Part shown: positions 53,997-61,266 of the stretch, in pieces
Layout of the letters: every line of letters begins with the position of its first letter
How positions within the stretch are numbered: the stretch's first letter is position 1
DNA from: Spirochaetaceae bacterium
Lineage (GTDB): Bacteria > Myxococcota_A > UBA9160 > UBA4427
Assembly (NCBI GenBank): GCA_020632655.1
Contig: JACKFD010000014.1
Coordinates: forward strand, 1 to 64,000
Length of the DNA: 64,000 nt
Direction of reading: 5' to 3'
Program-made: the position numbers and the translations under genes
Notes under the pieces: generated by a model
Told to the model about the DNA's origin: nothing
What the model saw: the letters and a program-made list of their open reading frames with translations, nothing else
Database searches by the model: none

Positions 53997-55483
53997 GCGT
54001 GGTCCGATCTCCCGCCATCGACGCGCTCCGCCACGCGGAGGGCATTTGCCGCGATCGTGAGGGCCGGTCCGACACCGAGGGAGGTCGGCAGGAACGAGCC
54101 GTCGACGACGTGCAGGTTGTCGAAGCCGTGGACCCGACAGTCGCGATCGAGGACCGCGTGTCGGGGATCGTTGCCGAAGCGACAGGTGCCGACCTGATGG
54201 GCGAGGTGGTCGTGCGCCCGGCCCGCCACGTGGGTGAAGGCTCCGGCCACGCCAGCTCTTCGAAGCGTGCGCCCGAGCAGACGCGCCCAGCGCCGCCCAC
54301 GCTCGAGGTCGTAGGCGCGGAAGCGGCGCGTGAGGCGGACGTTTCCGAAGGCGTCGAGCCCGACGCGGTTCTCGGGCGCGGGCAGGTCTTCGAGCGTGCC
54401 GGCGAAGAGGAGCAGTCGGTCGCGAAGCGCGTCGGCCATCGCGGTCGGGAGAGGCACGCCGAGCTGGCGACCGATCGAGCGGGGGCCGGGGATCGGGATC
54501 TGCTGCACGACGCCGAGCTTGGCAGGCAGGTCCGGGGCGCCGAGGTAGTGGTCGCTCCATCCGAGCTGCTTCACGAGCCGATGTCGCGCCCCGGTCGAGC
54601 GCCCGAAGGCCGCGACGGCGAGCACGCCGAGATGGCACATGTGATTGCGCCCGAGCTGATCGCTCGCGTCGGGCACCTCGGAACGGAGCAGCAGGGCGGG
54701 ACTGCCGATCGCCCCCGCGCTCACGGCGAAGAGGCCGGCCGTGACGCGCCGCCGCTCCCCGGAAGCACGCATCGCGAGCCGGACCGCGCGAACGCGCCGC
54801 CCCGTGAACTCGATCCGAGTGGCCTCGCAGTCCTCCCAGACCTCGAGGCCGGCGTTGCGTCGCGGCGCGACGGCGCGATTCCAGCTCGACGCGCGCGCTT
54901 CGTGCGGGCAGAGCAGACCCGGGCAGCCGGGGCAGCGACGACAGCGGTCGAAGTCGATCGCGAGGGGGAGTCGGAAGGGCCGCAGGCCGGTGCGAACGAG
55001 TCCCCCTGCAATCCGCGTGTTGACGGGCTCGAGGTCGGGCAGGGCGCTCTTGTACGGGATGCGTCGTCGGCCGAGGTGCGGAGCGCTCGCGTGCGCATCC
55101 CCCGCGACGCCGTAGAGGTCCTCGGCCCGCTCGAGGTAGGGCTCGAGCTCGGCGTAGTCGATCGGCCATCGCGCCAGCCAGTCGGGCAGCCTCGAGCCGT
55201 AGCTCTGGCCGGGCGCGAAGTCCGCGGGCGCGGGACGCATCATCACGGCGCCGAAGAGCGCGGTGCTTCCGCCCGGGAGGCTGCCCACGACGGGTCGCAT
55301 GGGCCTTCCGTTGATCGAGGGCGGTGGGTCCTCGGAGGCGACGCGACGCTCGAGCATCGCACGCTCGTCCTGCAGCACGGCGGGATCGACGATCGAGCGG
55401 CCGCGCTCCACGAGCAGCACGCGCCAACCGCGGGCGGCGAGCTCGCCGGCGAAGGTGCCGCCGCCGGCACCACTTCCGATCAC
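53993..55483 (-). CDS. GMC-family FAD oxidoreductase
   Basis: About 496-502 residues of a GMC oxidoreductase. It has the FAD motif IGSGAGGGTFAGELAARG, LPGGSTALFGAVMMRPA, a cysteine-rich CRRCPGCPGLLC as in GMC enzymes with a Cys cluster, and the C-terminal GTCRFGNDPRHAVLD and VVDGSFLPTSLGVGP. Family members oxidise alcohols, including sterols and sugars. GTG 55483 is the only canonical start, but it would cut off the first Rossmann strand (DFDAIV); a CTG at 55501 preceded by GGGAG fits the family better. The stop overlaps the SDR start. Confidence 0.88.
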   Translation of the reverse strand: MIGSGAGGGTFAGELAARGWRVLLVERGRSIVDPAVLQDERAMLERRVASEDPPPSINGRPMRPVVGSLPGGSTALFGAVMMRPAPADFAPGQSYGSRLPDWLARWPIDYAELEPYLERAEDLYGVAGDAHASAPHLGRRRIPYKSALPDLEPVNTRIAGGLVRTGLRPFRLPLAIDFDRCRRCPGCPGLLCPHEARASSWNRAVAPRRNAGLEVWEDCEATRIEFTGRRVRAVRLAMRASGERRRVTAGLFAVSAGAIGSPALLLRSEVPDASDQLGRNHMCHLGVLAVAAFGRSTGARHRLVKQLGWSDHYLGAPDLPAKLGVVQQIPIPGPRSIGRQLGVPLPTAMADALRDRLLLFAGTLEDLPAPENRVGLDAFGNVRLTRRFRAYDLERGRRWARLLGRTLRRAGVAGAFTHVAGRAHDHLAHQVGTCRFGNDPRHAVLDRDCRVHGFDNLHVVDGSFLPTSLGVGPALTIAANALRVAERVDGGRSDHA

Positions 55484-55636
55484 GATCGCGTCGAAGTCCA
55501 GGACAGGCTCCCGAGTGCTGCGGGTCCGGGGGCGGGACTCCGAAGGGCTCGTGGGAAGGGTCGGCCCCTTCCTTGACTCTCGTGTCGCGGGCCCTCGAAG
55601 AATCGATGACGTCCGTCTGGAGCCCCCGTAACAAAG

Positions 55637-56407
55637 TCACACGAGCCGGCGACGGGCCTCGGATCGGAGGCAGGAGATCGGCCAGCCCCGCTCCTGCGCC
55701 AACCGGGCGAGTCGACGGTTCGCGTTCACGGGTCGCGGATGTCCGACGAGCTCGAGTAGAGGGAGGTCCTCGTCGCTGTCGGTGTAGAACCAGCTCTTCT
55801 CGAGATCGAGGTCGTAGGTCCGGGCGAGCTCGCGTCCCGCGAGGGCCTTGCCGTGGCCATAGCAGACCGGGCGCAGCAGTCGTCCCGTGAGCCGGTCGCC
55901 GTCGCGCTCGAGTCGGGTGCAGCGCCAGGTGTCGATGCCGAGGGCCGCGGCGATGGGTGCGACCTGATAGGCGGTGGCGGAGGAGACGATCACGATGCGG
56001 TGGCCGGCTTCGCGATGGGCGGCGATCAGTCGAACGGCATCCGGCAGGATCGTCCTCGCGACGCGAGTCTCGAAGACGCGATGCCCGAAGTCGACGAGCT
56101 CGGAGACGTGGCGGCCGGCGACGCCCGCGAGGGTGGCGGCGAGGAAGCCGCTGAACTCGAGACGGCCGAGCAGGAAAGAGACGATCGCCCGGCTCGAGCG
56201 GGCGAGCTCGGGCAGCGACATCGCGCCGGAGCGGAGCTGCGCTGCGAGCATGGCCGTCGCGGAGTAGCCGGCGATCAGCGTGCGGTCGAGGTCGAAGAAG
56301 GCCCCGATGTTGCGACCGTGTGCAGAGGCGACGACTTCGGCGATCCGCTCGTCGACGCACCCGGAATCGGGCGCGTTCGCACGAAGTCCGTGGCTTCCGA
56401 AGGCCAT
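55637..56407 (-). CDS. HAD-IB family phosphatase
   Basis: A 256-residue haloacid-dehalogenase-type phosphatase of the PSPase-like IB subfamily. It has FFDLDRTL (nucleophile Asp39, acid Asp41), IVSSATAYQVAPIA (motif II serine), GHGKALAG (motif III lysine) and YTDSDEDLPLLELVGHPRPV (motif IV), the last typical of HAD-IB enzymes found with glycerol-phosphate acyltransferases and lipid genes. It leads the operon with the GMC, SDR and GT genes (135-153 bases before the GMC start). It likely dephosphorylates a metabolite or lipid intermediate. Confidence 0.9.
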   Translation of the reverse strand: MAFGSHGLRANAPDSGCVDERIAEVVASAHGRNIGAFFDLDRTLIAGYSATAMLAAQLRSGAMSLPELARSSRAIVSFLLGRLEFSGFLAATLAGVAGRHVSELVDFGHRVFETRVARTILPDAVRLIAAHREAGHRIVIVSSATAYQVAPIAAALGIDTWRCTRLERDGDRLTGRLLRPVCYGHGKALAGRELARTYDLDLEKSWFYTDSDEDLPLLELVGHPRPVNANRRLARLAQERGWPISCLRSEARRRLV

Positions 56408-56496
56408 CCCCCGCCCCCCGAGCGAGTGGATCGTGGCGCGTGGCTCGCGTTCGGCTTCGCACCAGGATCCGCGATCGCCGGTAGGATCGGTGGGAG

Positions 56497-56516
56497 GCCG
56501 TCTGACACAAGACGGC
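56497..56516. terminator. hairpin between the GAK cassette and the HAD operon
   Basis: GCCGTCT (56497-56503) pairs perfectly with AGACGGC (56510-56516) across six bases. It lies in the 209-base gap between the HprK-like stop and the HAD start, both genes on the minus strand. No T-run follows, so it may be a terminator, a processing site or an operator. Confidence 0.4.
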
Positions 56517-56616
56517 GAAGGCAGTCGTCAACGAAACGTGCCGACCCCGGAACGCGCTCGCCTCGCGGACGACACGGAGTCGTCGCATCCCGACCTTCCG
56601 GAGGCGCGAGGGATCC

Positions 56617-57711
56617 TCAGCCGTCCTGCTCGAGCAGCTCGCGACAGAAGTCGACGCCCGCGGCGAAGTCGACGCCGCCGGTCGCCTCGTAGACGGGGAG
56701 GTCGCGCAGCGCCTCGAGGTAGCCAGTCGGGTCCGGGGGCTCGTACCCCTTCGGCGCCGGGCCTCGCTCGGGCAGGAAGAAGGGCCCGGGCGACTTCATG
56801 ACGGCGTCGAGCAGGTCGCGACGCTCCGCGAGCGAGACGGCGCGGAATCGCGCGCTCGCAGCATTCCTGTGATTCCAGGCGAGGATCAGGAGCGCCTTGC
56901 AGGGCGCGGCGAGACGGATCCGTCCCGGGCCGTAGACGAGGTCGATGAGCGCGTCGTATTTCTCCTCGAGCTGCCAGAGCTCGTCGCGCGAGAGCTTCTC
57001 GAGTGCCTCGCGGCGTTCGTCGTCGAGGATGCTGCGCAGATCGGGATTGGCGAGGGCCGTGCCGGGGTTGATGCGCGGGTGCTTCGGCACGCCGAAGATC
57101 CGGGTGCCGCCGGGCCCCGGGCCGAGCAGCAGCCGGTCGTTGCTGACGAAGTCGAGGCCCGAGGAGATGAGGTGCAGCGCCAGCGTCGACTTGCCGCCGC
57201 CGGATAGGCCAGCGAGCGCGAGACCCTTTCCGCCGAGCGCGACGCCGGCGGCATGGCCGAGGACGAGGCCCTGGTTCATCAGGTGTGACGTGTACTGGAA
57301 GTTCACGAAGTTCACGACCTGGTTCGGATGCGTCAGGCAGTCGCCGACGGCGATCCGCAGGTCGCGGCCGACGAGGAATTGCATGCCGGTCCGGACCTTC
57401 AGCACGACGCGCCCGTCGGGCAGATCGCAGAAGGCCTCCTTGCGCGTGCGCTTGCCGGGCTCGCGCGACCACTCGTGGAACGTGAGGTCGAGCTCCGGTG
57501 GGAGACGGTGGTGAGCGCGGATCACGATGTCCGGCTCCCGCGACGACTCCCCTTCGTCGAAGGCCTGGAAGTAGTCCGACAGCCGCTCGACGAGTTGCTC
57601 CGAGTTCGACAGGACGTCGATCCGATGGCCGCCGAAGCAGAGGGGGAGACGGATCGCGGCCGGGTCCGACCGCTCGAGCTGCTCGGCGATCTCCTTCAGG
57701 GTCTGGCTCAT
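56617..57711 (-). CDS. HprK-related kinase B (GAK cassette)
   Basis: A 364-residue P-loop kinase related to HPr kinase. The Walker A motif AGLSGGGKST lies at 167-176, preceded by LGHAAGVALGGKG (the HprK-type histidine loop) and followed by SNDRLLLGPG (190-199), equivalent to the DDxV/D region of HprK. The N-terminal 140 residues are a separate domain. This matches the TIGRFAM family HprK-related kinase B, part of an uncharacterised cassette with an ATP-grasp enzyme and amphi-Trp proteins; the assignment is from memory. There is no HPr or PTS gene nearby, so the target is not a normal HPr. Last gene of the cassette. Confidence 0.88.
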   Translation of the reverse strand: MSQTLKEIAEQLERSDPAAIRLPLCFGGHRIDVLSNSEQLVERLSDYFQAFDEGESSREPDIVIRAHHRLPPELDLTFHEWSREPGKRTRKEAFCDLPDGRVVLKVRTGMQFLVGRDLRIAVGDCLTHPNQVVNFVNFQYTSHLMNQGLVLGHAAGVALGGKGLALAGLSGGGKSTLALHLISSGLDFVSNDRLLLGPGPGGTRIFGVPKHPRINPGTALANPDLRSILDDERREALEKLSRDELWQLEEKYDALIDLVYGPGRIRLAAPCKALLILAWNHRNAASARFRAVSLAERRDLLDAVMKSPGPFFLPERGPAPKGYEPPDPTGYLEALRDLPVYEATGGVDFAAGVDFCRELLEQDG

Positions 57712-57760
57712 CGCGGGTTCGGGTCTCCTGGTGGGTGGCGATCGGAATCCGGTCGGGGTG

Positions 57761-58681
57761 TCAGGCGCCCGCGAGCTCGCCGAGCACGTGGTCGACGAGC
57801 AGCGCGGCGCCGTCGAGACCGAGGCCCTCGCGCAGACCGCGGAATCCGCCGAAGGCCGAGACCTCGAAGAGCACGGGGCCGTCGGGCGTCAGCGCGACGT
57901 CCACGCCCGTGAGCGTCAGGCCGAAGACTTCGGCGGCGCGGGCGGCGAGATCGACGACGGCGGCGGGCGGCTCGAAGGCCTCGTAGCGACCCCCGGAATG
58001 GATCGTGGTCTCCCAGGCGCCCGCGCCGGCGACGCGTGCGTAGGTGCCCACGTAGCGACCCGCGAGGAAGATCACGCCGAGGTCCCGTCCCGAGAGGTCG
58101 AGCTTCTTCTGGATGTAGAAGAGCGGATGACCCGTCTCCCGACGGTGTCGCTCGAGCTCGGCCTTCAGGTCGTCCTGTGCGCTCAGCAGACGGAAGCCGC
58201 GGGCCTTCGTCGAGTAGATGGGCTTGACGACGGCCTGGCCGAAGCGTTCGATCGCTCGCGCGGCCTCGTCGAAGTCCTCGGTCAGCACGGTCGGCGGCAT
58301 GGGAAAGCCGCGTGCGACGAGCGTCGTGGTGCAGGCGACGCGATCGACCATCTGGAGGATGCGACGAGGCGAGGAGAAGATCCGGACGCCTCGCGTCTCG
58401 ACGAAGCGGAGCAGCTCGAGTCGGTCGAGCATGTCCGGGCCGTACTCGCGTCCGACCTTCTTCACGATCAGGGCGTCGAGGGATCCCAGGTCGAGGTCGC
58501 CACGGAGGACCTGGCCCGACGCGAGGTCGGCGACGACCCGATCGAGCTCGATGACGGCTCGGAAGCCCGTCCGGGCCTCGACGGCGTCGGCGAGGGCCTC
58601 CGTCGACCACCCACCCCCGACACCCACGACGCCGATTCGCGGCGCCGGGCCCTGCACCCTGCTGCGTCGCTCTTCAGTCAA
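57761..58681 (-). CDS. ATP-grasp enzyme of the GAK cassette (RimK-like)
   Basis: A 306-residue ATP-grasp ligase. The lysine motif QAVVKPIYSTKARG (149-162) and the metal-binding end VDVALTPDGPVLFEVSAFGG (260-279) resemble RimK/glutathione-synthetase-type enzymes, which join a carboxylate to an amine with ATP. The FYIQKKL segment is the usual nucleotide strand. The first codon is TTG (58681), overlapping the preceding stop by eight bases; an internal GTG at 58657 is possible. The neighbours point to an amide-bond or phosphorylation reaction on a small molecule or amphi-Trp protein, which is inference. Confidence 0.85.
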   Translation of the reverse strand: MTEERRSRVQGPAPRIGVVGVGGGWSTEALADAVEARTGFRAVIELDRVVADLASGQVLRGDLDLGSLDALIVKKVGREYGPDMLDRLELLRFVETRGVRIFSSPRRILQMVDRVACTTTLVARGFPMPPTVLTEDFDEAARAIERFGQAVVKPIYSTKARGFRLLSAQDDLKAELERHRRETGHPLFYIQKKLDLSGRDLGVIFLAGRYVGTYARVAGAGAWETTIHSGGRYEAFEPPAAVVDLAARAAEVFGLTLTGVDVALTPDGPVLFEVSAFGGFRGLREGLGLDGAALLVDHVLGELAGA

Positions 58682-60320
58682 CGAGGAGATCCTCGGGCGC
58701 GCGGTAGCGCAGCAGCGCCTCGCCCCGGAGCGTCGAGAGCTGTTCGAGCAGGTAGCGACCGCGCAGGAAGAGACCCTTCGCGAACTCCTCGTCGAGCACG
58801 AAGCGGGCCGAGGTCACGAAGGAGCGGGCGAGCCCGGCCGCCAGGCGCGCCTCGAAGGTCGTGTCGCCGGTCTCCCGGGCGAACTCCGCCGCAAAGTCGT
58901 GCACGCGGCTGATCACGTCCTGGATCCGGGCCCTCACGGGTCGGTCGAAGACCCGCAGGCGGAAATGCGAAACGAGGAAGACCGAGACGTCCTGCACGAA
59001 GTCCGTCTGGTGCGAACGGTGCAGGTCGATCAAGCGGATCGAGTCGAGCTCCGGGTCGTAGATGACGTTGTCGACGTTCAGATCGCCGTGTCCGAGGACG
59101 GAGAAGGGCGCGACGAGCGCCTCGTCGACGTGACCGCATCGCGCGACCAGCTCGTCGAAGGGCGTCACCTCGACACCACCCAGGCTCTCGGCGCCCCGCG
59201 CGAATTCCGGGTGCAGCTCGTAGACCGCCGGGAGGCGCTTGCGGACCTGCGCAATGAAATCGGGATGCGTCGGCTCGTCGAGTCGGGTCTTCGTCCAGAT
59301 CTCGCGCAGCGCGCTCTTCAAGCGAGCCAGCGCCGCGCGGAGCTCGGGCGGCTGGCTCTGCAGGAGCAGCTGCTCGAAGGTCCGACCCGGGAGGTATTCG
59401 AAGAGGATCGCGCCCGAGTCGCCGCGCTGCTGGAACGAATAGATCCCCGGCGCGTAGCCGGGCAGGATCCGATTCCAGCGCTGCACGCACTCGCGCTCCT
59501 CGGCGAGCTTCTCCGGCGGCCCCTCCTTGAAGACGATCATCCGCTCCTCGCCGCTCGACCGGTCGACGACGCGGTCGATGCGGCAGCCCGAGCGCGTCTC
59601 GCCGAGGGCTTCGAGGGTGACGACCTCGGTCTCGGCGTCGCCGCCGAAGGTCCCGCTCGAGGCCATCGTGTCGCGTAGCGCCTGGAATTCGTCGATCTTG
59701 ATCCGTTCGCCGAGGGCGGCCGAGAGGATGGCCTCGCCGACGTTCAGCAGGGCGTCGCCCATCCGCTCGAAGTAGTGGGACATGAAGAGGATCGTGACGT
59801 TGGTCTGGGCATCGCCGCCCGCGTCCAGACGGTCGAGCGTCTCGCGGAAGGCCGTGGCATGGAGCTCGTCGAGACGCCGCTCGATCTGGCATATGTCGAG
59901 CGCCTGCTGGACGTCGCGTTCGCGCAGGGCGGGCTCGATCGCGCGAAGACCGCGGATCATCTCGTCGAAGTTCGCGTCGATGTCGAGGTCGGAGACGAGC
60001 TCGGGCGCGGCGAGATGATGGAACTGACCGACGAGGTTCTCGCAGAAGTCCGCGATCCGCTCGAGGTTGCCCGTGATGAGGTCGATGCTCCGGAGCAGCT
60101 CGAGCTCGAAGCGGTCGTTCCGGTCGGCCTCGCGGACGAGCACGAAGCATTTGCGCTGGATGATCTTGCGCAGGTGGTCGACGTAGTCGTCGCCACGCAG
60201 GATGGTCTGGCGGGTCTTCTCGGAGGGCGAGAGGAGATAGCGGCGCGTGCGCTCGAGCTGGCGGATCACCTCGAGGACGAGGAAGTGGAGGTTCTCTTCG
60301 GCGCTACCCAGGGACAGCAA
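58674..60320 (-). CDS. PhoU-domain and APH-like phosphotransferase fusion protein
   Basis: A 548-residue two-part protein. Residues 1-215 are a PhoU-like helical domain with two copies of the metal-binding motif: ERIAD (87-91) and ERMGD (185-189). Residues 230-540 are an aminoglycoside-phosphotransferase-like kinase with HGDLNVDN (411-418) and the metal motif LIDLHRS (Asp432). PhoU proteins signal phosphate status or bind transporters. A kinase joined to it suggests phosphate-responsive phosphorylation (inference). TTG start, four bases after the amphi-Trp stop; its own end overlaps the ATP-grasp start. Confidence 0.85.
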   Translation of the reverse strand: MLSLGSAEENLHFLVLEVIRQLERTRRYLLSPSEKTRQTILRGDDYVDHLRKIIQRKCFVLVREADRNDRFELELLRSIDLITGNLERIADFCENLVGQFHHLAAPELVSDLDIDANFDEMIRGLRAIEPALRERDVQQALDICQIERRLDELHATAFRETLDRLDAGGDAQTNVTILFMSHYFERMGDALLNVGEAILSAALGERIKIDEFQALRDTMASSGTFGGDAETEVVTLEALGETRSGCRIDRVVDRSSGEERMIVFKEGPPEKLAEERECVQRWNRILPGYAPGIYSFQQRGDSGAILFEYLPGRTFEQLLLQSQPPELRAALARLKSALREIWTKTRLDEPTHPDFIAQVRKRLPAVYELHPEFARGAESLGGVEVTPFDELVARCGHVDEALVAPFSVLGHGDLNVDNVIYDPELDSIRLIDLHRSHQTDFVQDVSVFLVSHFRLRVFDRPVRARIQDVISRVHDFAAEFARETGDTTFEARLAAGLARSFVTSARFVLDEEFAKGLFLRGRYLLEQLSTLRGEALLRYRAPEDLLVD

Positions 60321-60324
60321 GGCG

Positions 60325-60642
60325 TCAGCTCTCGTCCTCGAGATCGGCGGGATCGGAGTCGGCTTCGGCGGAGCCGTTGATCAAGAGCGGCCCCGCGTCG
60401 CTCTCCTCCTCGGTCTTCTGCTTCCAGGAGAGCTTCACGGTCAGACCGAAGCGATCCGACTTCGCATCCGCCGTCACACCGAAGCGGACCATGCCGTTCG
60501 GCTCGAGGACGATCTCGCCATCCTGGTCCCGGAACTGGAGGGAGCCCTTCTCGAAGCCTTCGGCGAGGGCCTTGAGGTAACGGACGACCGCCTTCGAGTC
60601 CTGCATCGACTCGTGACGGAAATTGGTGGGCTTGCTCTTCAT
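60325..60642 (-). CDS. amphi-Trp domain protein, short
   Basis: A 105-residue protein. Residues about 12-74 match the amphi-Trp domain: RYLKALAEGFEKGSLQFRDQ, then EIVLEPNGMVRFGV and a final strand LTVKLSW with the hallmark Trp73. The acidic tail (75-105) is rich in Glu, Asp and Ser. No catalytic motif. The domain is known only from its tight association with GAK-type cassettes. ATG 60642 lies 17 bases after the longer amphi-Trp gene. It may be a substrate, carrier or adaptor of the kinase and ATP-grasp enzymes. Confidence 0.82.
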   Translation of the reverse strand: MKSKPTNFRHESMQDSKAVVRYLKALAEGFEKGSLQFRDQDGEIVLEPNGMVRFGVTADAKSDRFGLTVKLSWKQKTEEESDAGPLLINGSAEADSDPADLEDES

Positions 60643-60659
60643 CGTCGGCCGATCTCCGA

Positions 60660-61172
60660 TCAGCCGGCCACGATGGTGAGCTCTTCGGGCTCGTCCGTTC
60701 TCCACGCGATCTCGAAGGAGAGCCTCTCCTTGCCCCGCTTGCTCGAGGCCTTCACCTCGAGCTCGACGCGTTCGGGCGGAGAGAGCGTGAGCGCCTCGTC
60801 CTTCTGGCGGAAGTGGATGCTGCCCTGCCGGAGGCCCGCCACGATCGCCTCGAAGTAGGCGGCGACCTCGTCGCGGTCCATCGAGCTGCCGAAGGAGAGC
60901 TTGCCCTCCTGGGCCGCCGACGCGCCGTGTGCCTTCTCGGCCTTGCGCGTGATCTGCTCGGCGGCCTTCGCCGCCTCCTTGGCCGCCTTCTTCGCGCGCT
61001 TCTTCTCTTCCTTGGCGGCCCTGCGGGCCTCCTTGGACTCGTCCTCGGATTCCGCCGGGGCATCCGGGGCGTCTGCGTCCAGCTGGGCCTCGGCGCCGTT
61101 CGCGCCGCTCGGCATGGGGATCGTCGAATGCACCGACTCCGGCGCACCCGCTTCGGGGGCGTCGTGACTCAT
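60660..61172 (-). CDS. amphi-Trp domain protein, long with Lys/Ala-rich helix
   Basis: A 170-residue protein. An acidic, Ala/Glu-rich N-terminus (1-45) is followed by a highly charged Lys/Ala helix (46-82, pattern EKKRAKKAAKEAAKAAEQ), reminiscent of nucleoid or polyanion-binding tails, and then an amphi-Trp domain (about 100-158: VAAYFEAIVAGLRQGSIHF, strand LSFEIAW with Trp157). ATG 61172 has GAGGAGG upstream. It heads the kinase part of the cassette. A basic helix could bind DNA, RNA or polyphosphate; that is a guess from composition. Confidence 0.78.
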   Translation of the reverse strand: MSHDAPEAGAPESVHSTIPMPSGANGAEAQLDADAPDAPAESEDESKEARRAAKEEKKRAKKAAKEAAKAAEQITRKAEKAHGASAAQEGKLSFGSSMDRDEVAAYFEAIVAGLRQGSIHFRQKDEALTLSPPERVELEVKASSKRGKERLSFEIAWRTDEPEELTIVAG

Positions 61173-61196
61173 TGGGGGGGCCTCCTCGTGGCGCAC

Positions 61197-61247
61197 ATTC
61201 TAACCGGTGTCGTGCTAGTCGCAGCAAGTGTGCTGCACTCCGACACC
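61197..61247 (-). promoter_or_regulatory. candidate operator/promoter upstream of the amphi-Trp genes
   Basis: A nested dyad: outer arms GGTGTCG (61206-61212) and CGACACC (61241-61247), inner perfect hairpin GCAGCA-AGTG-TGCTGC (61221-61236). Just downstream on the minus strand, TAGAAT (61202-61197) is a good -10 match; the -35 is weak. The 94-base gap is less GC-rich than the surroundings. It could control the five-gene kinase part separately from the two phosphatases. Confidence 0.45.
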
Positions 61248-61266
61248 TTCACATTCCTCGCAATCT

